Assembly (NCBI RefSeq): GCF_006547045.1 | Contig: NZ_CP041242.1 | Span: forward strand, 3,606,001 to 3,670,000 | Direction of reading: 5' to 3' | Origin: Lysobacter alkalisoli | GTDB taxonomy: Bacteria; Pseudomonadota; Gammaproteobacteria; Xanthomonadales; Xanthomonadaceae | DNA length: 64,000 bases | Part shown: one piece after another, positions 29,239 through 38,615 of the stretch | Numbering within the stretch: the stretch's first letter is position 1 | How the letters are laid out: every line of letters begins with the position of its first letter | Position numbers and translations under genes: made by a program | The notes under the pieces: generated by a model | Database searches by the model: none | Seen by the model: the letters and a program-made list of their open reading frames with translations, nothing else | What the model was told of the DNA's origin: nothing

Positions 29239-29273
29239 GCTTTGCCGGCCGCAGCGCCGGCAAAGCTTTTTTT
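29239..29273 (+). terminator. Rho-independent terminator after the TonB receptor
   Basis: GCTTTGCCGGC stem, 6-base loop CGCAGC, GCCGGCAAAGC, then seven T. It separates the receptor from the halogenase-like gene. Confidence 0.92.
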
Positions 29274-29287
29274 CGGGGTGGCTCGTT

Positions 29288-29414
29288 GTCATCCTTGCGG
29301 AAACCGGGATCCATTTTTGGCTTTCGATGCGCAATCGAGCTGCCAGTCTGGATCAACATGGATCCCGGCTTGATCAGCCATTCGGCTGCTGTAAAGCGCG
29401 AGCGCCGGGATGAC
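29288..29414. repeat. REP-like repeat with left 50-bp arm flanking the halogenase-like gene
   Basis: Contains a GTCATCC...CCGGGATGAC dyad. Its last 50 bases (29365-29414) recur inverted at 30968-31017 with two mismatches. Confidence 0.85.
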
Positions 29415-29439
29415 GGGGCATGGGGACAGCTGAAGTACG

Positions 29440-30963
29440 ATGGACAACGACATGACCGACAATCGCATCCGCAAGGTGATCGTCGTCGGCGGCGGCAGCG
29501 CCGGCTGGATGACCGCCGCCTTCCTGTCGCAGGCCGTCGGCACGGACATCGAACTGCGTCTGATCGAATCCGACGAGATCGGCATCGTCGGCGTCGGCGA
29601 GGCGACGATCCCGCCGATCGTGAACTTCAACACCGCGCTGGGGATCGACGAGGACGAGTTCATCAAGGCCACCCAGGCCACGTTCAAGCTCGGCATCCAG
29701 TTCCGCGACTGGGGCGCACAGGGCGAGACCTACACCCACGGCTTCGGCACCATGGGCCACAGCACCGGCGTGGTCGACTTCCACCACTATTGGCTGAAGA
29801 TGCGCCAGGCCGGCAAGGTCGACGGCATCGAGAACTACTCGATCAACCTGCTGGCCTGCGACAGGAACAGGTTCATGCGGGCATCGGACCAGTACCCGAA
29901 CTCGCCGTTGCAGGACATCGCCCACGCCTTCCATTTCGACGCTGGCCTGTATGCGCGCTTCCTGCGTGGCTACGCCGAAGGCCACGGGGCGATCCGCACC
30001 GAAGGCCGCATCGCCAGCGTGCAGCAGCACCCGGAATCGGGCTTCGTCACCTCGGTCACCCTCGCCAACGGCGACGTCCACGAAGCGGACCTGTTCGTCG
30101 ACTGCTCCGGCTTCCACGGCCTGCTGATCGAGCGCACCCTGCAGACCGGCTACGAGGACTGGAGCCACTGGCTGCCCTGCAACCGCGCGCTGGCGGTGCC
30201 GTGCCGTTCGGTGGCGCCGCTGACCCCGTATACCCGCTCCACCGCGCATGCGGCCGGCTGGCAATGGCGGATCCCGCTGCAGAGCCGGATCGGCAACGGC
30301 CATGTCTACTGCAGCGAGTTCATGAGCGACGACGAGGCGGCCGGCATCCTGATGCGCAACCTCGACGGCGAGGCGCTGGCCGAACCGCGCCCGATCCGCT
30401 TCACCACCGGCCGCCGCAAGCGGTTCTGGAACAGGAACGTGGTCGCGATCGGGCTGGCCGGCGGCTTCATGGAGCCACTGGAATCGACTTCGATCCACCT
30501 GGTGCAGAAGGCCATCGCGCGGCTGGTCGCGTTCTTCCCCAACCGCCACTTCGACCCGGCCGACATCGACGAATTCAACCGCCAGTCGGTGCAGGAATAC
30601 GAGCAGATCCGCGACTTCATCATCCTGCACTACCACGCCACCCGGCGCGACGATTCGGCGTTCTGGAACCATTGCCGCACGATGCCGATCCCGGACACGC
30701 TGCGGCACAAGATCGAGCTGTTCAAGAGCAATGGCCGGGTCCAGCGGCTCAACAACGAGCTGTTCACCGAGGTCAGCTGGTTCCAGGTCATGTACGGCCA
30801 GGGCATCCATCCGCGCGGCTACCACGGCCTGGCCGACGTGAAATCCGAGGCCAAGGTCGAGGGCATGCTGGCCGACGTGCGCCGCGTCATCCACGGCGTG
30901 GTCGAGCTGATGCCGACGCACGAGGAGTTCATCGCACAGAACTGCAAGGCGGAGCCGGTGTAG
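29440..30963 (+). CDS. Tryptophan-halogenase-like flavoprotein
   Basis: 507 residues. Rossmann FAD motif VIVVGGGSAGWMTAAFL at the start, IVGVGEATIPP, and the halogenase signature WQWRIP (WxWxIP type), then GGFMEPLESTSIHL. These place it with flavin-dependent tryptophan halogenases and the related Xanthomonas proteins that can halogenate indole-type compounds. Such genes are common beside carbohydrate TonB receptors, where the role is not established. No flavin reductase gene is seen nearby. An ATG four codons later (MTDNRIRKV) is an alternative start. It is bracketed by 50-bp inverted repeats and follows the receptor on the same strand behind a strong terminator. Confidence 0.88.
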   Translation: MDNDMTDNRIRKVIVVGGGSAGWMTAAFLSQAVGTDIELRLIESDEIGIVGVGEATIPPIVNFNTALGIDEDEFIKATQATFKLGIQFRDWGAQGETYTHGFGTMGHSTGVVDFHHYWLKMRQAGKVDGIENYSINLLACDRNRFMRASDQYPNSPLQDIAHAFHFDAGLYARFLRGYAEGHGAIRTEGRIASVQQHPESGFVTSVTLANGDVHEADLFVDCSGFHGLLIERTLQTGYEDWSHWLPCNRALAVPCRSVAPLTPYTRSTAHAAGWQWRIPLQSRIGNGHVYCSEFMSDDEAAGILMRNLDGEALAEPRPIRFTTGRRKRFWNRNVVAIGLAGGFMEPLESTSIHLVQKAIARLVAFFPNRHFDPADIDEFNRQSVQEYEQIRDFIILHYHATRRDDSAFWNHCRTMPIPDTLRHKIELFKSNGRVQRLNNELFTEVSWFQVMYGQGIHPRGYHGLADVKSEAKVEGMLADVRRVIHGVVELMPTHEEFIAQNCKAEPV

Positions 30964-30967
30964 AACT

Positions 30968-31017
30968 GTCATCCCGGCCCTCGCGCTTTACAGCAGCCGA
31001 ATGGCTGGTCAAGCCGG
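30968..31017. repeat. Right 50-bp inverted arm flanking the halogenase-like gene
   Basis: Reverse complement of 29365-29414 at 48 of 50 positions. It begins four bases after the halogenase stop codon. Confidence 0.9.
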
Positions 31018-31047
31018 AACGACGGAGTTTGGCTTTTCAGTGTCGCC

Positions 31048-32073
31048 TCAGCGCCCCCCCGTTTCCCGCATCGACATCGCCGCACCGAGCAGGCCGGGGT
31101 ATGGATGGGTCACCACCTGTACCGCCACCGCTTCCAGGTAGGCGACGAAGCGGCCCTTGGCGAGGAAGCGCTCGCGGAACGCGCTGGAACGCAGGAACGG
31201 CAGAAAGCGCGGCACCATGCCGCCGGCGATGGTCACGCAGCGCGCGCCGTGGGTCAGCGCGATATCGCCAGCGACGCTGCCAAGCACCGCGCAGAAGCGT
31301 GCCAGTGCGCGCCGCGCAGCCTGGTCGTGACCGTCCAGCGCCAATCTCACCACCTCGGCCGGCGAGCGCAGCACGGCCTCGCGACCGGTCGGCTCGCCGC
31401 GCAGCACCGCATCGATGCAGGACAAGCCGTGGCCGCACAGCAGGCGCTCATTCGATACCCGGCCGTGGCGCGCGGCGAGCCAGCGCGCGATGGCTTCTTC
31501 CTCCGCATTCAGCGGCGCGAAACTGGCGTGGCCGCCCTCGGTCTCGACCACGTGCCAACCGGCGGCCTCCGAGCCGACCAGCAGGCCGACCCCGAGCCCG
31601 GTGCCCGGGCCGAGCACACTGACCGGGCCGGCGCCAAGCGCTTCGACCGGACCGTACAGGTGGACACGGTCCTCGCCCTGCAGCGCCGGCACCGCCCAGG
31701 CCACCGCGCCAAAGTCATTGACCATGCGCAGCTCATCGAGCGCGAGCGCTTGCCGCAGCTCGCGCTGGTTGAACGACCAGGCCCGGTTGGTCAGCCGGAT
31801 CTCGTCGGTATTGACCGGCGAGGCAACCGCGATCGCAGCCCGCTTCGGCCGCGCCCCGGTGCGTTCCAGATAGTGCTCGGCGGCATGCTGCAGGCTGGCG
31901 AAGTCAGCATTGGGCAGCGAATGCGCCTCACGCACGGTTGGTCGGGCACCACTGATATCGGCCAGCGCGAAACGCGCATTGGTGCCGCCGATGTCGGCCA
32001 CCAGGACCGGAGCATCCGCGCTGGTGAAGGTCGATACAGAGGGGCTTGCGGCCATGGGACTGTCCACGATCAT
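31048..32073 (-). CDS. glk: Glucokinase
   Basis: 341 residues from ATG 32073, or 335 from ATG 32055; neither has a strong ribosome site. Family Glk: phosphate-binding LVADIGGTNARFALAD, SVLGPGTGLGVGLLV, ETEGGHASFAP, and C-terminal VTIAGGMVPRFLPFL. It phosphorylates glucose released by the alpha-glucosidases to glucose-6-phosphate, feeding the Entner-Doudoroff route. A TGTATACGTTTGCA operator about 50 bp upstream ties it to the maltodextrin regulon. Convergent with the halogenase-like gene. Confidence 0.92.
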   Translation of the reverse strand: MIVDSPMAASPSVSTFTSADAPVLVADIGGTNARFALADISGARPTVREAHSLPNADFASLQHAAEHYLERTGARPKRAAIAVASPVNTDEIRLTNRAWSFNQRELRQALALDELRMVNDFGAVAWAVPALQGEDRVHLYGPVEALGAGPVSVLGPGTGLGVGLLVGSEAAGWHVVETEGGHASFAPLNAEEEAIARWLAARHGRVSNERLLCGHGLSCIDAVLRGEPTGREAVLRSPAEVVRLALDGHDQAARRALARFCAVLGSVAGDIALTHGARCVTIAGGMVPRFLPFLRSSAFRERFLAKGRFVAYLEAVAVQVVTHPYPGLLGAAMSMRETGGR

Positions 32074-32120
32074 TCCGGTGGGGAAACCGCCAGCGTAAAC
32101 GCAGGCGGCAGGGTCACGTT

Positions 32121-32134
32121 CTGTATACGTTTGC
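32121..32134. promoter_or_regulatory. LacI-type operator before glk
   Basis: TGTATACGTTTGCA, 13 of 14 positions as in TGAATACGTTTGCA at 26299. Confidence 0.72.
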
Positions 32135-32381
32135 ACCCATGCCTGCTCACGGGCAGCAACGCTGGCCTGTCCTGGCTGCACCATCTCGCCACGCGCCTCG
32201 CATTTTCCTCGATGCCATGTCCGGTCCCCGCGGGCGCCACCGGTCGCCTGCACCAGCATTGGGGTGCGCGATGTCCATGGGTCTGTGCGCGGTCGGCATG
32301 GGGACGGGTGCTGGAGTCGCGGGTTTCATGATCTGTGGATCCGGAATGGATGAAATAGGCGCACGGTTGCGCAGAGCGACC

Positions 32382-32395
32382 TGACAGCGTTGTCA
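32382..32395. promoter_or_regulatory. LacI-type operator before the second LacI gene
   Basis: TGACAGCGTTGTCA, a dyad 132 bp before the regulator ATG. The rest of the 32135-32526 gap shows only a short GGCATG/CATGCC dyad at about 32432-32453. Confidence 0.72.
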
Positions 32396-32526
32396 ACCCA
32401 TAGGTAGAATAGCCGGGATAAGCCGTGGTCGGCATGCCGCAATGCAGCATGCCGCGTTGCGGATAAAGTTGCGCTTCATGGCACACGCATGGCCGCAGGC
32501 ACGACAAATGGAAACCGGAAAGCATC

Positions 32527-33591
32527 ATGACTGACAAGAATCAGGCGGCGGTCGGCCCCGTCCAGGCGCGAGGTGGCCGGCCGGGCCGCGTGCGCATCGA
32601 GGACGTCGCGGCGACGGCGGGCGTTTCGATGAAAACCGTCTCGCGTGTGCTCAACAGCGAACCGAACGTCTCCGAACGCGCTCGCAAGCTGGTCGAGGCG
32701 GCGGTGGAGAAGCTGCGCTACCGTCCGCTGCCCTCGGCGCGGGTGCTGGCAGGACGGCGCTCGTACCTGATCGCCATGTTGTTCGACAACCCGTCTGCCA
32801 GCTACCTGATGGAGATCGAGATGGGCATGCTCGATGCCTGCCAGGCGCAGCACTACAACCTGATGCTCGCGCCGCTGGTCTACGACGCCAGCGACGTCGT
32901 GGCCAAGGTGGAGTCGCTGGTCATGCAGTCGCAAGTGGACGGCGTCCTGCTGACTCCGCCGCTCACCGACCATCCCGCGCTACTGGAACGGCTGGTCGAG
33001 CTTGGCGTTCCCTATTCGAGCATTTCGGCCAAGGAGCAGAACCGGCATGTGGGCGTAGTCGTTGACGAGTTCGATGCGGTATGCACGCTCATGGCACATC
33101 TGATTTCGCTGGGTCACACCCGCATCGCCCACCTCAAGGGCCACGCCGCGCACGGCGGCAGCAGCTGGCGTCTGGCCGGCTACCGCGAGGGCCTGCGTCG
33201 GGCCGGGCTGCGCTACGACGCAACCATGGTGGTGGACGGCGAGTTCTCATACGATTCCGGCTATGCCGGCGCCAACATCCTGCTGGATCTGCCCGAGCGA
33301 CCAACCGCGATCTTCGCGGCCAACGACGACATGGCCGCCGGCGTCATCTGCGCGATCTGCGAGCGCGGCCTTTCCGTGCCGGGCGACATCTCCGTCTGTG
33401 GCTTCGACGACACGCCGATCTCCAGGCAGATCTACCCGGCCTTGACCACGGTGCGCCAGCCCACGCGCGAAATGGGCCGACTGGCCGCAGCCGAACTGCT
33501 CAAGGAGGTCCGCGAAACGGGCAGCGGCGGCCTGGTCAATCTGGCTTACTCACTGCAGGTACGACGCTCTACAGGCCCGGCACCGACCTGA
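32527..33591 (+). CDS. LacI-family transcriptional regulator (second)
   Basis: 354 residues. Helix-turn-helix [21 protein letters not shown], then the sensor domain ([64 protein letters not shown]). ATG 32527 is preceded by GGAAAG. The recognition helix SMKTVSRV is close to SLKTVSRV of the regulator at 61427, and their likely operators are also close. An operator lies before this gene and another before the convergent TonB receptor, so it probably represses itself and that receptor until an unknown sugar binds. Confidence 0.9.
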   Translation: MTDKNQAAVGPVQARGGRPGRVRIEDVAATAGVSMKTVSRVLNSEPNVSERARKLVEAAVEKLRYRPLPSARVLAGRRSYLIAMLFDNPSASYLMEIEMGMLDACQAQHYNLMLAPLVYDASDVVAKVESLVMQSQVDGVLLTPPLTDHPALLERLVELGVPYSSISAKEQNRHVGVVVDEFDAVCTLMAHLISLGHTRIAHLKGHAAHGGSSWRLAGYREGLRRAGLRYDATMVVDGEFSYDSGYAGANILLDLPERPTAIFAANDDMAAGVICAICERGLSVPGDISVCGFDDTPISRQIYPALTTVRQPTREMGRLAAAELLKEVRETGSGGLVNLAYSLQVRRSTGPAPT

Positions 33592-33738
33592 TCTGGCAGG
33601 CTGTTCTTCCGGGGGCGTTGGGCCATGTTTTCGTAACAGCGGGTCGTCGGCGTCACTCAGGGCCGTAGCCACCGCGCAGGCACGCCGGATCGGGCCCGGT
33701 GCCAGCGGGCCGATCGCGGGTGGTCATGTCTGCCGATA

Positions 33739-36426
33739 TCAGAACTGATAGCGGACACGCAGGCCATAGCTGCGCGGATCGTTGAGGAAGCGCACGTTGA
33801 TCCCCGAGCCGACCAGGGCCTTCTGCGAGACGTCGTTGTCGAGCAGGTTGTTGCCCCAGGCTTCGAAACGCCAGCGACCGTCCAGTGTGGTCAGACCGAT
33901 GCCGGCATTGAGCATGGTCTCGCCGCGCTGGCGATCGGGGAAACCGGCACTCGCTGCGTCCTCGGTACGGTCGTGGATCACCGCACCGGTATCCTGATCC
34001 TTGCGGATGAACTCCACATCGCGGTTGTTGTACTGGGTCAGATAAAAGGCCGACCGGTACGAGGCCAGCACCTGCCAGTCGAGGGTGCCAAACGGCAGCT
34101 CCATGGAGTGCTGCAGGCGCATGTTGAAGGTCAGCTTCGAGGCCAGCGGCAGCTCGTTGCCGGACAGGTCGATCAGCGAGGTCGCGCCGCCTACGCCCCA
34201 GTTCTGGCTGCGCACGTCGGCCACGGTGCCCTGCTTGATCTCGCTGTCGAGCCAAAGCGCATTGAGATTGAGTATGAAGCTGTACGGCAAGCGCAGCACG
34301 CTTTCGGCCTCCACGCCATAGACCGCGGACTTGCCGACGTTGCGGTTGACCAGCGCAAAGCCGGTCGCCTCGCCGGTAGAGGGATTGGTGGCGATCACTG
34401 CCAGATCCTGGAACACCTGGTCGCGGTAGTCGTAGTAGAAGGCGCTGACGTTGAAGGTGGAGGTGCGATCGAACAGCCCGAAGGAGTTCTTGCTGCCCAG
34501 TTCGTAAGCGATGATGGACTCGGGCTTGAACGTCTCCGGGATCTCTTCCGGGTCGAAGGTATCGTTGAAACCGCCCGCCTTGTGTCCGCTGGAGACCAGG
34601 CCATACAGCAGGTTGTCTGCGCTCAGGTCGTACTCGAAGCCCACCCGCCAGTCGGTGAAGTTGAACTTGCTGCGGCCGAACTGCTGCGCCGGGATGCCGT
34701 TCACCTGGACCCAGTCCTGGTACGGGCAGTTCAAGTACTCGCCGCCAATATCGACGCGGTCGACGCAACCGAAGTCGCCGCCGTTGGCGACGCCGCCGAT
34801 CTGCTCGAGGATGGTGTCGTTGCGCCCGTGCGACAGGATGCCCTGCAGCAGGAAACGCGCCATCTCGGCCGGCGAGGTGAGGCCGGTTACATCGAAGTTG
34901 GGCCGATACATGAACGCCGGCGCGAAGCCGGGCGTGCCCAGCCGGGTGGCGAACTCGCCCGGCCAGCCTTCGGGCGCATCGTCGGCCGGGGTGCCCGGCA
35001 AACCGAGCGCCCAGTTGCCGCCGATGCCGTAGCGCGACTTCTCCTCCTTCGTGTAACGAAGCCCGCCCTTCACACGCAGACGGTCGTTGACGTCGAACGT
35101 ACCGTCGGCAAACACCGCCGAGGAGCGGCCATTGACCTCGGGCATGGTGAATTCGGTGCCCGAGTACCAGCGCCCCTTGTCCGCCAGCGAGAAGTAACCG
35201 ACCTCCTGATCCTCGTCGAAGTGGAACAGGCCGGTGGTCCAGCGCAGGCGCGTGTCGTCGTGGGAGGACAATCGCAGTTCATGCACCTGCGACTGCGATT
35301 TTGTCATCCAGTACTGGGTGGAATAGTTGTCGTAGTCGATGCCGCCCGGGTTGCTGTCCGAGAGGGGTTCAATGTTGCGGCCCGGCCACAGGATGCCTTC
35401 GCTCTGTGCATTGGTCTGCCTGAAGTCCACGTCGCGGTAGCTGGTGTTGTATTCCAGCACCACCGGGCCGAAGTCGTAGGAAACACTGGCCTGCGCACCC
35501 CAGTTGGTGCTGTCCAGCGCGCCCTGTGCGCCGCGGTAGATGACCTTGCGCAGGTCCACGTCGTCGGGCATGTAGCCGGCCCTGGCAGCGGTATAGACGT
35601 TGGCCCCCGGATAGCCGGTGCCGCCTTCCTTGCCCATGTCGGCCATGGCGAACACCGACAGCTTCTCATCAGGCTGGTACAGGAACGACACGCGCGCGCC
35701 ACGATCGTCCTGGATGCCTGCCGGATCCAGCTCCTGCGCCCTGCCTGCGTTCTCGAATGGGGAATCCTTTTCGACCTTGTAACCGGCCACGCGCAGCGCG
35801 GCCCATCCGCCCAGCGGAAAATTCAGCGCAAACTCGCCGCCGCGGTGATCTCGGTTGCCGGCCTCGACCTGCACGTAGCCACCAAAGGCATCGAGGTCGG
35901 GACGTGCGGTGATGATATTGAGCGTGCCGGCCAGCGCATTGCGGCCACGCAGCGTGCCCTGCGGACCCTTGTTTATCTCCACGCGCTCGATGTCGTAGAA
36001 CATGCCGCCAAGGCCACGGGGGCGCGGGATGTAGGCACCGTTGATGTGCGGTGCGGCGCCGGGATCGCCCAGCTCGGTATTGTTCGACGAGCCCACGCCG
36101 CGGATGAAGATCTCCAGGTTGCCTTCCTGGTTGGCCATGCTCATGCCGGGCACCAGCGCCTGGATGTTGCGCAGCTCGTTGTTGATGCCAAGCGCGCGCG
36201 CGTCGTCGGCGGAGATGGCCTGTGCGGTACCGGCGTACTTCTGCAGATCCTGTTCGCGCCGCTCCACGGTGACGATCACGGCATCCAGCGTGGACGCATC
36301 ACGCGCGTCGGCAGGCTTGCGTTCTTCCTGCACCGTCTGCGCCACAGCCGGCATGACGACGGTGGTCGCGAGCAGCGACGCGAAGATCGCGCGCGTGAGG
36401 ATGTGTTGTCGGTATTGACGGGTCAT
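33739..36426 (-). CDS. TonB-dependent receptor, LacI-controlled, substrate unknown
   Basis: 895 residues. Signal peptide ending MPAVAQ, TonB box TLDAVIVTVERREQDLQKY, plug with LRNIQALVPGMSMANQ, FIRGVGSSNN, VEINKGPQGTLRGRNALAGTLNI, and a barrel ending LRVRYQF. The plug style (VERREQ...GPQGTLRGRN) differs from the two other receptors in this window, which belong to the Xanthomonas/Caulobacter carbohydrate class. ATG 36426 has AGGGGAGAG upstream. A perfect 16-bp operator lies 75 bp upstream of the start codon. It forms a convergent pair with the LacI gene; no transporter, hydrolase or kinase accompanies it. Confidence 0.9.
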   Translation of the reverse strand: MTRQYRQHILTRAIFASLLATTVVMPAVAQTVQEERKPADARDASTLDAVIVTVERREQDLQKYAGTAQAISADDARALGINNELRNIQALVPGMSMANQEGNLEIFIRGVGSSNNTELGDPGAAPHINGAYIPRPRGLGGMFYDIERVEINKGPQGTLRGRNALAGTLNIITARPDLDAFGGYVQVEAGNRDHRGGEFALNFPLGGWAALRVAGYKVEKDSPFENAGRAQELDPAGIQDDRGARVSFLYQPDEKLSVFAMADMGKEGGTGYPGANVYTAARAGYMPDDVDLRKVIYRGAQGALDSTNWGAQASVSYDFGPVVLEYNTSYRDVDFRQTNAQSEGILWPGRNIEPLSDSNPGGIDYDNYSTQYWMTKSQSQVHELRLSSHDDTRLRWTTGLFHFDEDQEVGYFSLADKGRWYSGTEFTMPEVNGRSSAVFADGTFDVNDRLRVKGGLRYTKEEKSRYGIGGNWALGLPGTPADDAPEGWPGEFATRLGTPGFAPAFMYRPNFDVTGLTSPAEMARFLLQGILSHGRNDTILEQIGGVANGGDFGCVDRVDIGGEYLNCPYQDWVQVNGIPAQQFGRSKFNFTDWRVGFEYDLSADNLLYGLVSSGHKAGGFNDTFDPEEIPETFKPESIIAYELGSKNSFGLFDRTSTFNVSAFYYDYRDQVFQDLAVIATNPSTGEATGFALVNRNVGKSAVYGVEAESVLRLPYSFILNLNALWLDSEIKQGTVADVRSQNWGVGGATSLIDLSGNELPLASKLTFNMRLQHSMELPFGTLDWQVLASYRSAFYLTQYNNRDVEFIRKDQDTGAVIHDRTEDAASAGFPDRQRGETMLNAGIGLTTLDGRWRFEAWGNNLLDNDVSQKALVGSGINVRFLNDPRSYGLRVRYQF

Positions 36427-36500
36427 CTGATCTCTCCCCTTGAGTTGCTGGATATGCGTCACGGCCTGGCGGCCAATTTCCCGGCCGTTCTACACACCAG

Positions 36501-36516
36501 TTGACAACGCTGTCAA
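36501..36516. promoter_or_regulatory. Perfect LacI-type operator before the TonB receptor
   Basis: TTGACAACGCTGTCAA, a near-perfect 16-bp dyad around the central CG. Same family as 32382 and 59785. Confidence 0.82.
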
Positions 36517-36769
36517 CTCGTATCTGCAAATGCATCGCCTCCCCTTGGAAAGGCCTAAATCACGGAGCACAAAGGGATTTTTCTGCTGCGTCGCAGCACG
36601 CATCTCCGCGGGAGAGGCGACCGCCTGTGAGTGGTTGCACGGGCCGCAACAGGCGCCATGAATGCCGACCCTGCGCCTGCAAGTCGCGAAACTGCTGCCT
36701 GCCGCGTCTGTCCACGCTCAGCGACGCTGACCTATCCTAGCGGGCCGTTCCAGCGCCCACGACCTGCCG

Positions 36770-37594
36770 ATGCCTTTTCCGATCCCCGCGGACGCCGCCG
36801 TGTCCGACCTGCTGTCCGCCCTGCTGCTGGGTATCCTCGAAGGCCTGACCGAGTTCCTGCCGGTCTCCAGTACCGGCCATCTGCTGATCGCCCAGCACTG
36901 GCTGGGGCCGCGTTCGGACCTGTTCAATATCGTCATCCAGGCCGGCGCGATCATCGCCATCACCCTGGTGTTCCGGCAGCGGCTGTGGGGGCTGGCGACC
37001 GGGCTGGGCGAGCGCGCCAACCGGCTCTACCTGGCCAAGATCGCGGTCGCCTTCCTGGTCACCGCGCTGGTGGGGCTGCCGGTGCGGCTGGCCGGCTGGC
37101 AACTGCCGGAAACGGTGTCGCCGGTGGCCACCGCGCTGATCCTCGGCGGCATCTGGATGCTGGTCGCCGAGCGGCTGGCCGAGCGCCGCGCGCCGAGCAT
37201 CGAGATCACCTGGACGGTGGCGATCCTGGTCGGGCTGGCGCAGGTGGTGGCCGGCGTGTTCCCGGGCACCTCGCGCTCGGCGGCGGCGATCTTCATGGCG
37301 ATGCTGGCCGGCACCGGCCAGCGCTCGGCGGCGACCGAGTTCGTGTTCCTGGTCGGCATCCCGACCATGTTCGCGGCCAGCGGCTACGCCCTGCTCGAGT
37401 ACATGCTCGACGGCAGCGCGCCACCGGAAGCCTGGGACGAATTGGGGCTGGCCTTCGTGGCGGCGGCGATCACCGGCTTCATGGTCGTGCGCTGGCTGCT
37501 GGGTTACATCAAGCAGCACCGATACACCCCCTTCGCGCTGTACCGGATAGCCTTGGGCGCCGCCTTGCTGCTGTGGCTGCCCTCCGGCGGCTGA
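36770..37594 (+). CDS. uppP: Undecaprenyl-diphosphate phosphatase
   Basis: 274 residues, about eight membrane helices. Catalytic motifs ILEGLTEFLPVSSTGHL near the start and GVFPGTSRSAAAIFMAML in the second half (E/Q-rich motif and PGxSRS). It recycles undecaprenyl pyrophosphate to the monophosphate carrier for peptidoglycan and other envelope polymers, and gives basal bacitracin tolerance. Stands alone; the 250 bp before it hold only the receptor promoter region. Confidence 0.95.
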   Translation: MPFPIPADAAVSDLLSALLLGILEGLTEFLPVSSTGHLLIAQHWLGPRSDLFNIVIQAGAIIAITLVFRQRLWGLATGLGERANRLYLAKIAVAFLVTALVGLPVRLAGWQLPETVSPVATALILGGIWMLVAERLAERRAPSIEITWTVAILVGLAQVVAGVFPGTSRSAAAIFMAMLAGTGQRSAATEFVFLVGIPTMFAASGYALLEYMLDGSAPPEAWDELGLAFVAAAITGFMVVRWLLGYIKQHRYTPFALYRIALGAALLLWLPSGG

Positions 37595-37671
37595 ACGCCT
37601 CTCCGGCCTGCAACCCCATCGCAGCCGCCGCGCCGTTACAGGGTGGGTATCGATTCCAGAAGGAGCTCCAC

Positions 37672-38505
37672 ATGATCCGACACGCCCCCCTCGGCAGCCT
37701 TGCCCTGGCCCTCTCCGTCGCGCTGGCACTGGCCGGGTGCAATCCGCAATCGGCCGATCCGCAACCCGACGATTCCGGCACCCCGGCCGCTGTCGCAACC
37801 GCTTCCGGAGCCGGCGCCGAGCTGACCCGCCATCACTGGAAGCTGAGCCAGGTGCTCGGCGCCGATGGTGAGCCCGCCCCGGGTCCGCTGGCCGGCCTGG
37901 AACGCCCGCTCCAACTCGACTTCTTCGACGACAGCCTGTCCAGCAACGGCGCCTGCAACGGCTTCGGCGGCGACTACCGCATCGAGGACGGCACGCTGCA
38001 GGTCGGCTCGCTGCGGCAGACCCTGATGGCCTGCGAGGGCGACCTGATGGCCGCCGACGCGGCACTGGTGGAGCATCTTGAAGGCGCCCCGCGCCTCGAC
38101 CTGCAACCGGGCGAGCCGCCCACCCTGACCCTGACCGCCGCCGATGGCAGCGCGCTGGTCTTCAACGGCGAAGCCACCCCCGAGGCGCGCTACGGCAGCG
38201 CCGGCACCCAGGTGTTCCTCGAAGTCGCCGCGCAACGCGAGTCCTGCCCGCACCCGCTGATCCCGGACATGCAGTGCCTGATGGCGCGCGAGATCCGCTA
38301 CGACGATGCCGGCCTCAAGACTTTCGTGTCCGAGGACTGGCAGCCGCTGTACCAGGAGATCGAGGGCTACGAGCACGACGCGGGCACCCGCAACGTGCTG
38401 CGCCTGAAGCGCTTCGACATTGCCGATCCGCCGGCCGACGCATCTTCGGTGGCCTATGTGCTCGACATGGTGGTCGAGTCGGAGATCGTGACCGGCAACG
38501 ACTGA
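37672..38505 (+). CDS. META/DUF4377 domain lipoprotein
   Basis: 277 residues. Lipoprotein signal with lipobox ALAGC. First domain (about 50-165) is META/HslJ-like: HHWKLSQVLGADGE, SLSSNGACNGFGGDYRI, LMACEGDLMAADAALVEHL. Second domain (about 175-275) resembles DUF4377 (VFLEVAAQRESCPHP, CLMAREIRYDDAG, YEHDAGTRNVLRLKRF). Ribosome site AAGGAG. META domains occur in heat-shock or stress lipoproteins; the exact role is unknown. Ends before a long inverted repeat shared with the convergent PEBP gene. Confidence 0.85.
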   Translation: MIRHAPLGSLALALSVALALAGCNPQSADPQPDDSGTPAAVATASGAGAELTRHHWKLSQVLGADGEPAPGPLAGLERPLQLDFFDDSLSSNGACNGFGGDYRIEDGTLQVGSLRQTLMACEGDLMAADAALVEHLEGAPRLDLQPGEPPTLTLTAADGSALVFNGEATPEARYGSAGTQVFLEVAAQRESCPHPLIPDMQCLMAREIRYDDAGLKTFVSEDWQPLYQEIEGYEHDAGTRNVLRLKRFDIADPPADASSVAYVLDMVVESEIVTGND

Positions 38506-38536
38506 CCGGCCCGGCACGGCCGCAGTTTTCCACCGT

Positions 38537-38606
38537 AGCCCGGGTAAGCGCAGCGCACCCGGGGACGACGTGACGATTTCCCGGGTGCGCTGCGCTTACC
38601 CGGGCT
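38537..38606. repeat. Long perfect inverted repeat between convergent genes
   Basis: 27-bp perfect arms (38537-38563 / 38580-38606) beginning AGCCCGGGTAAGCGCAGCGC, with a 16-base loop. A dispersed repeat type widely seen in gammaproteobacteria; here it could end transcription from both sides. Confidence 0.9.
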
Positions 38607-38615
38607 GCGATCGTG

